From: Avisuccinivibrio_A sp964399665
GTDB taxonomy: Bacteria > Pseudomonadota > Gammaproteobacteria > Enterobacterales > Succinivibrionaceae
DNA: 31,823 nucleotides
Direction: 5' to 3'
NCBI GenBank assembly: GCA_964399665.1
Contig: CAYNSI010000004.1
Location: forward strand, 1 to 31,823
The notes under the pieces were generated by a model. It had not been told where the DNA came from and did not search any database. It saw nothing but the letters and a program-made list of their open reading frames with translations. The position numbers and the translations under genes are program-made. Positions 15,835-23,292 of the stretch are shown piece after piece (positions within the stretch are counted from its first letter, which is position 1; every line of letters starts with the position of its first letter).

Positions 15835-16408
15835 GGTAAAGCTCCTTTTTATATACAATAAGATGCGAGGATTTTACAGCCTGGGGCAAAAAACTCAAAC
15901 TTTCATAAAAAGAGATTGCACCATCGTTGAGCGGCTCTACATGAAGGGTCAGGGCTTTACCCTTTTTCCTTAGCACTACTTCCTCACATAAGTGAATCAG
16001 GTTTCGTCCAATGCCTCTGCGAAAATAATTGGGCATAATGTACAAAGCCCCTATAAAACCGTCCTTGATTCTGCCTTTTAAGGCTAAAAATCCTGTGATC
16101 CTGCCCTTGTATTCTGCGATTATTACCGTGAATTTGCGGGTTTTAAGCCTATCCTGCCAGGTGGTAATAAAAACATCGTAAGGAACATTAAGAGGATAAA
16201 GGCGCTTTTCATATCTGGCACTTAAAAGCTCCACGGCAGCAATCTGCACGGCATCATCAGGCTTTGCAAGACGAAAGACACACTGACTGATAAAGTCATC
16301 TTTATCGTCATCTTTTTTTTCTTTTTGTTTTTGTGCTTTCTTTTCAAGAAACAGCTCGATGTCTTTGAGAAAGAATTCCTTTGACTTGAAATAATCAATT
16401 AAAGCCAT
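15827..16408 (-). CDS. GNAT-family N-acetyltransferase with a charged N-terminal extension
   Basis: Protein of 193 residues. The first 40 residues are rich in Lys, Asp and Glu and probably helical; they are not part of the acetyltransferase fold. The GNAT domain starts near CVFRLAKPDDAVQI, contains the acetyl-CoA loop in YIMPNYFRRGIGRNLI (consensus R/QxxGxG/A) and ends with LNDGAISFYESLSF. The substrate is unknown; similarity is to small-molecule or RimI-like acetyltransferases. The ATG at 16408 lies inside the end of recN (14-base overlap) with GGAG ten bases upstream, and its own stop overlaps the dapB start. The tight packing suggests it is expressed with nadK, recN and dapB. Confidence 0.85.
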   Translation of the reverse strand: MALIDYFKSKEFFLKDIELFLEKKAQKQKEKKDDDKDDFISQCVFRLAKPDDAVQIAAVELLSARYEKRLYPLNVPYDVFITTWQDRLKTRKFTVIIAEYKGRITGFLALKGRIKDGFIGALYIMPNYFRRGIGRNLIHLCEEVVLRKKGKALTLHVEPLNDGAISFYESLSFLPQAVKSSHLIVYKKELYHA

Positions 16409-18077
16409 CTTGCGAGCGCTCCAAAAGCTCACGGGCAGAATGCAGGGTGCTTGAGCTTACAAGGTTTCCTCCCATCATTCTTGCCAGTTCTTCAACTCTG
16501 CCGTTCTCATCCAGCATGTTAATGTGCGAGCTTACCCTGCCGTCTTTGGGTACCTTGCTGACAAGATACTGTACATCCGCCCTTGCTGCCACCTGGGGTA
16601 AATGGGTAACACATAAAACCTGGGCATTTTGGGATATTTGATGAAGCAAAAAACCGACACTGGTAGCAGTTCGTCCTGAAACTCCACTGTCGACCTCATC
16701 AAAAATAATAGTGGGGATCTTATTGTTACTGCTGTTAACAGTTTCTATGGCCAGGGCAAGACGTGACAGCTCACCGCCAGAGGCAGTCTCTGACAGGGTG
16801 CGCAGCTGTTCTCCTGTGTTTGCCGAAAAATAAAAGGCCGCCTCATCCCGGCCCAGCTTTTTGGGTCTTGACTGTTCATCAAAGGCAACTCTTACCTCAA
16901 AGCGTCCATCCTTCATGGCAAGATCATGAATAAGTGCTTCAACCTTTGCGCTCATAGCCCGGGCAGCTTCAACACGCAGATTGTGAAGCTCCAATTCGGC
17001 AGCCTCATAGGCATCTTTTAAGCTTTTTACTTTCAGGGTAAGTTTTTCGATTTCATCCTTCAAAGAAAGAAATCTGCCAAGCTTTTCCTCTAAATCGTAA
17101 GTTTTCTCATAAAGCTTTTCAGGCTTTACCTCAAAGCGCCTGGAAAGTTCATGACATCTGCCTAATTTTTCGCTTAAAGTTTCAAAGCTTTCCCCGCCTT
17201 GTGCAACATTAAAAGATTGCAGGACATCGCGCGATTCTTTAAGGCTTACAGCAGTCTCCTGCAAAGACGTAACAACTGATTTTAACTGACCTGCATAAGG
17301 GAGGATCTTCAAAAGTGCTGTCGTTTTACTTTCAAGGGTATCGATAATATTGCCATCTTCATTGGTCAGAGCATCGAGCATGGCAGCTAAGGCATCTTCT
17401 ATTTCCTTGTCATGAACCGCCTTATCATGGGCTTTTTCAAGCTCCTCGTAGGAGCCTTCCTTAAGTTCCAAGGATCTTAAAGACTCAAGCTCAAAGCGTA
17501 AAGTCTTGTAGGCAGCAGCTCCTGCCTTCTGCTCTTCTGAAAGCTTGGTAAGCTCAATTCTTGCGCTGCTGTAAGCATGGTAGGCTTCGGCAAGTTTTTC
17601 CCTCTGTAATGTAAGACCGCCGAAATTGTCCAGCAGATCAAGCTGCTCATCTGAATCCACCAGACGAACCCCCTCATGCTGGCCGTGAATGGATATCAGG
17701 TGGTTTGCCACGGCCTTTAAGGCTGCCAGGGTGCAGCTGTGACCGTTAATCCAGGCCCGTGATTTTCCCTCGCAGGTCACTATCCTGCGAATTAAAAGAG
17801 TACTGTCATCATCGCCTGTAAGATCCCAGCCTGAAATAAGCTCCTTTACCTTTTGATCTTTATTTTCCAGGGAAAAGATCGCTGCTATTTCGCATTTTTC
17901 TGCGCCGCTTTTGACCATAGAGACATCGGCCCTGGAGCCTGACACCAGTGACAGGGCGTCAATTAAAATGGACTTTCCGGCCCCGGTTTCCCCGGTAATA
18001 CAGCAGAAACCTTTTTTAAAGGAAATCTGAGCCTCTGAGGTTAAGGCCAAATTTTGCACCTGAAGTTCTTCAAGCAT
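16395..18077 (-). CDS. recN: DNA repair protein RecN
   Basis: SMC-like ATPase that acts early in recombinational repair of double-strand breaks. The product has 560 residues (E. coli 553). Walker A, GETGAGKS, is at 29-36; a long central coiled coil follows; the ABC signature ASGGELSRLALA and the Walker B segment IIFDEVDSGVSGRTA are in the C-terminal quarter, as in the family. The ATG at 18077 follows AGGA. The gene is 23 bases downstream of nadK, the same nadK-recN order seen in E. coli and many other gammaproteobacteria. In E. coli recN is LexA-controlled; I see no clear LexA box (CTG-N10-CAG) in the short gap here. Confidence 0.95.
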   Translation of the reverse strand: MLEELQVQNLALTSEAQISFKKGFCCITGETGAGKSILIDALSLVSGSRADVSMVKSGAEKCEIAAIFSLENKDQKVKELISGWDLTGDDDSTLLIRRIVTCEGKSRAWINGHSCTLAALKAVANHLISIHGQHEGVRLVDSDEQLDLLDNFGGLTLQREKLAEAYHAYSSARIELTKLSEEQKAGAAAYKTLRFELESLRSLELKEGSYEELEKAHDKAVHDKEIEDALAAMLDALTNEDGNIIDTLESKTTALLKILPYAGQLKSVVTSLQETAVSLKESRDVLQSFNVAQGGESFETLSEKLGRCHELSRRFEVKPEKLYEKTYDLEEKLGRFLSLKDEIEKLTLKVKSLKDAYEAAELELHNLRVEAARAMSAKVEALIHDLAMKDGRFEVRVAFDEQSRPKKLGRDEAAFYFSANTGEQLRTLSETASGGELSRLALAIETVNSSNNKIPTIIFDEVDSGVSGRTATSVGFLLHQISQNAQVLCVTHLPQVAARADVQYLVSKVPKDGRVSSHINMLDENGRVEELARMMGGNLVSSSTLHSARELLERSQDGFN

Positions 18078-18100
18078 AGATCATCCTAAACCAGACTTTG

Positions 18101-19033
18101 CTATACCAGACTGCGGCCGAATCCTAATTTCTGGCGCAGCAGCTGGTAGTAATCATATCCTTCAGGGTGAATTAAAGTAAGTGGAGTGCGGTGCTGCCTT
18201 ATGGAAACCTGACAGCGGGTATCGGCACGGATGGTAACCTGTCCGTCACAGTTGATATTTACCAACTCCGTGTTCTCGGTCTGGTATACAAAATCAATTT
18301 GAACGCAGCATTTTCCTGAAATAATGATGGGAGAACAATTTAAAGACTGCGGGAACATGGGGACTAAGGACAGCACATCAAGATGGGGATCAATAATGGG
18401 GCCTCCAGCCGAAAGCGAGTAGGCCGTAGATCCCGTGGGAGTGTTGACAATGATCCCGTCTCCTCTTAAGGAGTACATTTCCCGGTCATCTATGGATACC
18501 CTGAAGGTCATCATATGCGCCATGAGTCCTGAGTGAATCACCGTCTCATTCATGGCAAGAGACTGGCCTACCAGTTCACCGGCTCCGTCTTCGTCGGTAC
18601 GAAATACCCTGACATCAAGAAGTACCCGCTGTTCTTTGGTATAGCGCCCGCTTACCACCAGCTTTAAAGCCCTTTTAAGATCGCAGGGGGACACATCGGT
18701 TAACAATCCCAAATGGCCGCGATTAATACCCAGCATGGGAACCTGAAGATCAACCAGGGTGCGTGCCGCCCCGAGCATTGAGCCGTCGCCGCCTACTACA
18801 ATGATAAGATCCTTGTCGCGCATTTGTTTTCTGGAAACACAGGGGAGATCGTTAAGATTAAAGCCGACCTTGGTATTCTGATCTACAAAGGTCTCCACCC
18901 CCTGCTCCTGCAGGCAGGAGACAATATCACGGATCCCGCTGCCCACAGGCCTTTGATAGACCTTGGAAACAATCACTACCTGTCTAATCTTATTTAGACT
19001 TTCTTTTTCCTGCGACACAAAGACTCCTTTCAT
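18101..19033 (-). CDS. nadK: NAD kinase
   Basis: Phosphorylates NAD to NADP with ATP in the cytosol. About 310 residues (E. coli 292). The GGDG motif is at 81-84 in VVGGDGSMLGAAR, followed by GINRGHLGLLTD, the conserved NE pair in AMNETVIH, and the signature TPTGSTAYSLSAGGP. SLVPMFPQSL and LIHPEGYDYY are typical of the gammaproteobacterial branch. The ATG at 19033 is a compromise: its ribosome-binding site is weak, and the N-terminal 15 residues do not match well, so the start could lie elsewhere within about 30 bases. It heads the four-gene cluster. Confidence 0.95.
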   Translation of the reverse strand: MKGVFVSQEKESLNKIRQVVIVSKVYQRPVGSGIRDIVSCLQEQGVETFVDQNTKVGFNLNDLPCVSRKQMRDKDLIIVVGGDGSMLGAARTLVDLQVPMLGINRGHLGLLTDVSPCDLKRALKLVVSGRYTKEQRVLLDVRVFRTDEDGAGELVGQSLAMNETVIHSGLMAHMMTFRVSIDDREMYSLRGDGIIVNTPTGSTAYSLSAGGPIIDPHLDVLSLVPMFPQSLNCSPIIISGKCCVQIDFVYQTENTELVNINCDGQVTIRADTRCQVSIRQHRTPLTLIHPEGYDYYQLLRQKLGFGRSLV

Positions 19034-19290
19034 TCCAAAGCTCAATTTTGCCACAAACAAAGGCTTTTGGCATTATCAGCAAAGATGGCAATGAATTAAG
19101 ATCACATTTTTTGAGTGAGGAAAATGCCTATGGGCCCGACCTTAAAATACGAATACATAGTCTGCACAATCTTCCGCTGTCTACCGCCAAAAGGCACTGA
19201 TACCTGATATCAAGGTCAGATTGTAAAGGACTAACCTAAGGCACTTGAAGTTTTTCACAGCTGCTTTTTAAGACGCAATACAAAAACATC

Positions 19291-19319
19291 TTTACAAGTT
19301 AAAAACGCTGCGATATGAT
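19291..19319 (+). promoter_or_regulatory. tRNA-Leu promoter with GC-rich discriminator
   Basis: TTTACA (19291-19296), 17-base spacer, TATGAT (19314-19319), both 5/6. The bases between the -10 and the start point include CACCCC, a GC-rich discriminator of the sort found at stringently controlled stable-RNA promoters. The stretch from 19034 to 19290 upstream holds nothing else that I can support. Confidence 0.75.
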
Positions 19320-19334
19320 AGCACCCCGTTAAGA

Positions 19335-19417
19335 GCCCAGGTGGTGGAATTGGTAGACACGCTACTTTGAGGGGGTAGTTCGCGAGAGTGCGGGTTCGAG
19401 TCCCGCCCTGGGCACCA
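19335..19417 (+). tRNA. tRNA-Leu (anticodon GAG)
   Basis: Acceptor stem GCCCAGG pairs with CCTGGGC, and CCA is encoded. The anticodon stem CTACT/GGTAG encloses the loop TTGAGGG, giving anticodon GAG, which reads CUC and CUU. A variable arm longer than usual (class II tRNA) precedes a T arm of GCGGG-TTCGAGT-CCCGC. The first 30 bases match E. coli tRNA-Leu(GAG) closely. It is a single-gene transcript with its own promoter and terminator. Confidence 0.95.
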
Positions 19418-19424
19418 GAGGACA

Positions 19425-19446
19425 GGCACCTTTTGGTGCTTTTTTT
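19425..19446 (+). terminator. Rho-independent terminator of tRNA-Leu
   Basis: GCACC (19426-19430) pairs with GGTGC (19435-19439) around TTTT, followed by seven T residues, eight bases after the tRNA CCA. Confidence 0.85.
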
Positions 19447-19536
19447 GTGTCTTAAAATCCCTTACAGAACCCTCAAATAGCGCCAGACAGCTGCAGCTGT
19501 GCACCAAAATCCCTTTGCAATTATTGCCCTTTAGGA

Positions 19537-20940
19537 TCAGGAAAAAGTTTCTTTTAAAAACTTAAGATCCTCTGCTGTAAGCTCAAAGACTGCCGGAATA
19601 CTTTTAAGGTAACGACCCTTATCGTCAGGATCTCTTTGCAGTGCTGCGAGGATCAGGGCATTCTCAAAAGAAGTATTCCTGCCCGAAAAATTAGGATCTG
19701 AGACGGTAAAGTCCTGGTAATAGGTATTGTTATAGTTAAAACTTATTTGAGTAATACTGCTGCCGTCAGAGGTTTTTGAAGCATTGCAAAAAAGACCTGT
19801 TACGAGGCAAAGCTCTAAGGAGTGATCAAATCCTCCCCTTGGCAGTAATGCAGCATCAATAAAATTGTGCACAGTCCCCAGGACTGTTTGGTACTGATTT
19901 ATGCCAATGATTTTTCTTTTGGCAATAACATCCAGAACCTCCCTTAATGACATGGACTTAAAAAACTGCCATGGCTGATTTGGGGACACCAAGAGATCTT
20001 CACTGGTCTTTACCACAAAGCTTCTGCCGCATACAGGTATGGCAGCAAGCTCCAAAACATTAACCTCACCGTGATTTACCGAGGTGATCTCACTGCCGTA
20101 AAAATAACCTTCATTTTGTGTTGAGATTAAACGCACCAAAAAGCCAAATTCTGCACTCAGAGCATAAATTTCATGCCCTTGTTTAGTAGAAGTTTTGGCG
20201 AGAATAATCAGAGGAATAATCTTTGACTCATCCTCCACCAAGCCTGCACATAAAGATGCTGCGACAGCTCGTGACAAGCCCTGCGTCATGGAAGGATCCA
20301 AAGCTTTTAAGGCAGAATCTTCACTTATCCTTGAATCTTTTTTGGAAAGCCCCTCATAAATATTCCTTGCCTTTGACAACAAAGAGTTTTCAGATACTGT
20401 ATCGTGAGGGTTATCAGGATCTGTGCTATGACGGCCTTTGTTGACAAAAGTCTGCTCCCTCTTGTTTTCAACCGGATCTTCCAAAGTCTTTTGGGCAGGA
20501 TCTCCGGCATTTTTATGAGGATAATTCAAGTCGTCAGAATAAGAGGCGCTTTTAGAAATAGTTCCCTGCTCATTCTGATCCTTTTTAAAAATTTCCAAGT
20601 CAGGAGTGCCTGGCTCCCAGCTTTTGGAACCATTGACCTTTGCTGCGCCCTTTTCATCCAAATCAGGATAGGCATCAGCAAAATTTTTCTCAAAGGATCT
20701 TTCCCATTCTTCCTGGGTTTTTCTCTGCTCATTGGTCTTAACATTACTTTTGGGCAGACCGCTTTTTTTGACAAATTTTAAAAAGTAAGGCGGTCCGAAA
20801 GTAATTATTGCCGCAAAAATAAAAGTATGCGGCAGTGCAAATAAGATCCCATCTTGGGAAAAATCACCCTCCTGCAAAAAAAGCTGTGACAGAATCACCA
20901 GCAAAAGCCAGATCCCAAGAAAAATTCCTGCTTTTTTCAT
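19537..20940 (-). CDS. Membrane-anchored protein of unknown function with long disordered linker
   Basis: Unrecognised protein of 467 residues in three parts. Residues 5-22 and about 32-55 are two hydrophobic membrane segments. Residues about 60-215 are highly charged and rich in Lys, Asp, Glu, Asn and Pro, with no hydrophobic core, so they are likely disordered. Residues about 216-467 look globular (SRAVAASLCAGLVEDESKII, IYALSAEFGFLVRLI, SFVVKTSEDLLVS). With Lys-rich flanks after the second segment, the long part should face the cytosol. The ATG at 20940 has a modest AGG upstream. It stands between tRNA-Leu and crp, transcribed away from crp, with no partner gene. Confidence 0.7.
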   Translation of the reverse strand: MKKAGIFLGIWLLLVILSQLFLQEGDFSQDGILFALPHTFIFAAIITFGPPYFLKFVKKSGLPKSNVKTNEQRKTQEEWERSFEKNFADAYPDLDEKGAAKVNGSKSWEPGTPDLEIFKKDQNEQGTISKSASYSDDLNYPHKNAGDPAQKTLEDPVENKREQTFVNKGRHSTDPDNPHDTVSENSLLSKARNIYEGLSKKDSRISEDSALKALDPSMTQGLSRAVAASLCAGLVEDESKIIPLIILAKTSTKQGHEIYALSAEFGFLVRLISTQNEGYFYGSEITSVNHGEVNVLELAAIPVCGRSFVVKTSEDLLVSPNQPWQFFKSMSLREVLDVIAKRKIIGINQYQTVLGTVHNFIDAALLPRGGFDHSLELCLVTGLFCNASKTSDGSSITQISFNYNNTYYQDFTVSDPNFSGRNTSFENALILAALQRDPDDKGRYLKSIPAVFELTAEDLKFLKETFS

Positions 20941-21550
20941 CTACATGCCTAATATAAAACCCAAGAATTTTTGTTTAACAGCTTGTTATGAATCGGTTTT
21001 GAGTATAGCAAAAGGTTTTTTAAAGCCAAAACCCCAATCATGTCAAAACCACCGATCTTAGTTAAGCTTAAGCCTGAACTTTTCGGGGACACTTTGATAA
21101 GGCAAAGGCAGCAGAAATTTCACCCAGGACTTTACCTTTTCATCAAGGGTGAGTTCTTTTTTAGTGAAGCTTAAAATTAGCCGAGCGGATCTTTTTGGTG
21201 CCGCTGCTTATTGATGATGGTCACAAAAGTTCTTCTTTTGGAGTGATTAACAGTCTGCGCTGTCATAACAGCACTTATCACCATGATTTATTTAAAAAAC
21301 TCAGGACCTTTAGGGCAACAGTCTGCTCTTAAAGCTTGTTTTTACCAAATGTTTAAAGTGAATTTTCACCAGGAATTTTTCGTCCTAATACTGTTTTTTT
21401 GTGATTTACTTAAAAATTTCCATGGCATCTGCTATGATCCAAGAGTCGGACAAGTTCAGCGGAACTTTAATAAAGCAGTATGATTTTGTCTTGGCAGATG
21501 CATTTGCCTTGATATCATAAAATCATAAAGTTCAAAAGCGAAGAATTGAT
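20941..21550. other. Intergenic region upstream of crp
   Basis: About 610 bases between divergent genes. Apart from the crp promoter candidate at 21410-21438 I see no conserved element. A 66-codon plus-strand frame at 21283-21483 has no ribosome-binding site and is not supported. The length leaves room for regulation of crp or an unrecognised small RNA. Confidence 0.5.
21400..21438 (+). promoter_or_regulatory. Candidate crp promoter with a possible CRP half-site
   Basis: An extended -10, TGCTATGAT (TATGAT at 21433-21438), with TTAAAA 17 bases upstream. A TGTGA half-site (21400-21404) lies just before the -35, but the other half (TAAAA against TCACA) is poor. The site would be centred near -37. 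Autoregulation of crp is known in E. coli, but the evidence here is thin. The leader would be about 105 bases. Confidence 0.4.
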
Positions 21551-22204
21551 ATGAGCAGCACAACCAATATTATCTCCAAGCCGCAGGCAGACAGCACTAT
21601 AAGCTGGTTCATAAGTCAGTGTCATATTCATAAGTATCCTGCCAAGAGCACCATCATCCATGCCGGGGAAAAAGCTGAAATCCTTTACTACATTGTCAAG
21701 GGCTCGGCTGTTGTTCTCATCAAGGATACAGACGGACGTGAAATGATTTTGACCTACCTGAATCAAGGCGATTTCATTGGCGAATTAGGACTTTTTGAAC
21801 AGAGTGAAACTCCTACCCGCTCAGCTTGGGTCAAAGCTAAGGCCCATTGTGAGGTGGCAGAGGTTTCCTACAGCAAGTTCAAGCAGCTGGTGCAGGTAAA
21901 TCCAGAGATCCTGATGCGTTTAGCGGCCCAGATGGCAAGGCGCCTGTCTTCAACGTCCAAAAAGGTGGGGAACCTGGCTTTCATGGATGTAACAAGACGT
22001 ATCGGCCAGACTTTGCAAAATCTTGCCCACCAGCCTGAAGCCATGACCCATCCTGACGGCATGCAGATAAAAATCACCCGCCAGGAAATCGGCCAGATAG
22101 TTGGATGCTCTCGTGAGACCGTGGGGCGCATTCTTAAGATGATGGAAGAAGACCACCTCATCTCAGCCCACGGTAAAACAATTGTGGTTTACGGTACCAG
22201 ATAA
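21551..22204 (+). CDS. crp: cAMP receptor protein (catabolite activator)
   Basis: Global transcription regulator, active as a cAMP-bound dimer. The 217 residues are collinear with E. coli CRP (210), with a slightly longer N-terminus and two to three extra residues after GLFEQ. cAMP contacts are kept: GELG at 77-80 (Glu78), Arg90-Ser91, and Thr-Ser at 135-136. The activating loop MTHPDGMQIKITRQEIG is identical to E. coli. The recognition helix keeps Arg188, Glu189 and Arg193 (CSRETVGRI), so the TGTGA-N6-TCACA target should be unchanged. The ATG at 21551 has only a weak GAAG ribosome-binding site. fabA starts 10 bases downstream, an unusual operon partner. Confidence 0.97.
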   Translation: MSSTTNIISKPQADSTISWFISQCHIHKYPAKSTIIHAGEKAEILYYIVKGSAVVLIKDTDGREMILTYLNQGDFIGELGLFEQSETPTRSAWVKAKAHCEVAEVSYSKFKQLVQVNPEILMRLAAQMARRLSSTSKKVGNLAFMDVTRRIGQTLQNLAHQPEAMTHPDGMQIKITRQEIGQIVGCSRETVGRILKMMEEDHLISAHGKTIVVYGTR

Positions 22205-22214
22205 GGATCTATTA

Positions 22215-22736
22215 ATGCCATCTCTGCTGGAACAAGGAAGATTCTCATTTACCAGAGAAGATCTTCTGGCCTGCTCGCGGGGGGAGCTGTTCGGTAAAGG
22301 GAACTCTCAGCTCCCGGCCCCCAATATGTTGATGTTTGACCGCATTACCTCCATTCGTGCAGACAATGGTTCACACGGTCTGGGGCAGATAGTTGCCGAA
22401 TTGGATATTTCCCCGGATCTGTGGTTCTTTGAATGCCATTTCCCAGGAGATCCTGTAATGCCAGGATGCCTGGGGCTTGATGCCATGTGGCAGCTCGTGG
22501 GCTTTTTCTTAGGATGGCGTGGCGGCCCGGGCAAGGGTCGTGCCCTGGGGGTTGACAGGGTCAAGTTCAAGGGAGAAGTACTTGCTACCGCAAAATTAGT
22601 AAGATACGTGATTGATATCAAAAGGATTATCGAGCGCGGCAATTTAATTATGGGCGTTGCCGACGGCAAGGTGTATGTCGATGATGCGCATATTTATACG
22701 GCTGAAAATCTGCAGGTAGGGCTGATCCCCAAATAG
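22215..22736 (+). CDS. fabA: 3-hydroxydecanoyl-ACP dehydratase/isomerase
   Basis: Dehydrates 3-hydroxydecanoyl-ACP and isomerises it to the cis-3 form, the entry to unsaturated fatty acid synthesis under anaerobic conditions; acts in the cytosol. The product has 173 residues (E. coli 172). Catalytic His75 (CHFPGD) and Asp89 (LGLDAMWQL) have the E. coli spacing of 14, and QLPAPNMLM, GKGRALGV and LIMGVADG are conserved. The preceding residue differs (ECHFPGD, not GCHFIGD), slightly FabZ-like, but length and other motifs are FabA. The ATG at 22215 follows AAGGA and gives the family length; an in-frame start 33 bases upstream inside crp is less likely. It is co-transcribed with crp. Confidence 0.95.
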   Translation: MPSLLEQGRFSFTREDLLACSRGELFGKGNSQLPAPNMLMFDRITSIRADNGSHGLGQIVAELDISPDLWFFECHFPGDPVMPGCLGLDAMWQLVGFFLGWRGGPGKGRALGVDRVKFKGEVLATAKLVRYVIDIKRIIERGNLIMGVADGKVYVDDAHIYTAENLQVGLIPK

Positions 22737-23184
22737 ACGGCACTTTCATCCTTAAAGTGTGTACGTACCATCACACTGTCATGCTCCTGCCTGCAAACAG
22801 AAGCCATATCATCAGGCGGGATCTTATGGTACGCAAAAAAAAAGCACCTAATCTTCACTCTCCTCTTACTAAATGGAAAAGATTTCTCTGCCTGTGTGAT
22901 CTTGGCATTGTAGCTTGATGCCCACTATGAAATGTCTATAAGATGGTTTTTATACGACACTCAAGCCTCCGCTGTGTCACCGCTGCGCTTAAGTTTAAGA
23001 TCTCTTATGATGCCGAATTAAAGGCAGATCGTTTTATAAAATGCAGCGTAAAACCCATGCATAGCAATTGGGTGCTATTTAAGACCCCATTGTCCCTTTT
23101 TGAAAAACCGCTTAAAGTGCCGGACCCAAGATCCTCACCTGGATAAAGAGGGAGCCTTAAGTCTTCTTGATTTCTTGTCAGTGC
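22737..23184. other. Intergenic region after fabA with two overlapping stem-loops
   Basis: CACTTT (22741-22746) pairs with AAAGTG (22754-22759), and AGTGTG (22756-22761) pairs with CACACT (22772-22777). They share bases and exclude each other; neither has a T-run. A 30-codon frame starting at 22826 and a 67-codon frame at 22943 lack good ribosome-binding sites and are not called. Nothing else is evident. Confidence 0.45.
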
Positions 23185-23211
23185 AAAAAAAGCTTAGGTG
23201 AGTTTTTTTTT
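23185..23211. terminator. Terminator-like A/T-flanked hairpin
   Basis: A run of seven A residues then GCT pairs with AGT and a run of T residues around a six-base loop (TAGGTG). The 10-bp stem with T-tract fits a terminator on the plus strand, possibly ending crp-fabA read-through before the FlhC-like gene. The stem is mostly A-T, so it may be weak. Confidence 0.45.
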
Positions 23212-23242
23212 CTATCAGAGTTTTAAAAGTCCTCAAAGCTGT

Positions 23243-23248
23243 CATAAT
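23243..23248 (+). promoter_or_regulatory. Candidate -10 element for the FlhC-like gene
   Basis: CATAAT (5/6) placed so that transcription would start near 23255, ten bases before the leader hairpin at 23265. The -35 region is poor. It is suggested mainly by its position after the 23185-23211 terminator. Confidence 0.3.
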
Positions 23249-23264
23249 CAACACCCCCCAAAGC

Positions 23265-23291
23265 GGTGTCTCCTAATAACAGGAGATTACC
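23265..23291 (+). promoter_or_regulatory. Leader hairpin that buries the Shine-Dalgarno sequence of the FlhC-like gene
   Basis: TCTCCT (23269-23274), loop AATAAC, then AGGAGA (23281-23286): a perfect 6-bp stem whose 3' arm is the ribosome-binding site of the ATG at 23293. The stem can be extended by G-U at 23268/23287 and, past one bulged base, by GGT/ACC (23265-23267 with 23289-23291). The folded form would hide the whole ribosome-binding site, ending one base before the start codon. This is the layout of an RNA thermometer or a translational switch. Confidence 0.5.
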
Positions 23292-23292
23292 T

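Noticed and set aside
19292..19507. Minus-strand open frame of 71 codons over the tRNA
   Set aside because: It is the antisense of tRNA-Leu and its terminator; such frames (with GRDSNPH-like peptides) are a known artefact.
22756..22777. AGTGTG-10-CACACT as a CRP site
   Set aside because: The half-sites are separated by the wrong distance for CRP (TGTGA-N6-TCACA), and no promoter follows.
22826..22918. Thirty-codon frame MVRKKKAPNLH...
   Set aside because: Weak ribosome-binding site, no family resemblance and unremarkable context; it could be real but cannot be supported.
22943..23146. Plus-strand frame of 67 codons after fabA
   Set aside because: No ribosome-binding site, no recognisable motif, and composition like the surrounding non-coding DNA.
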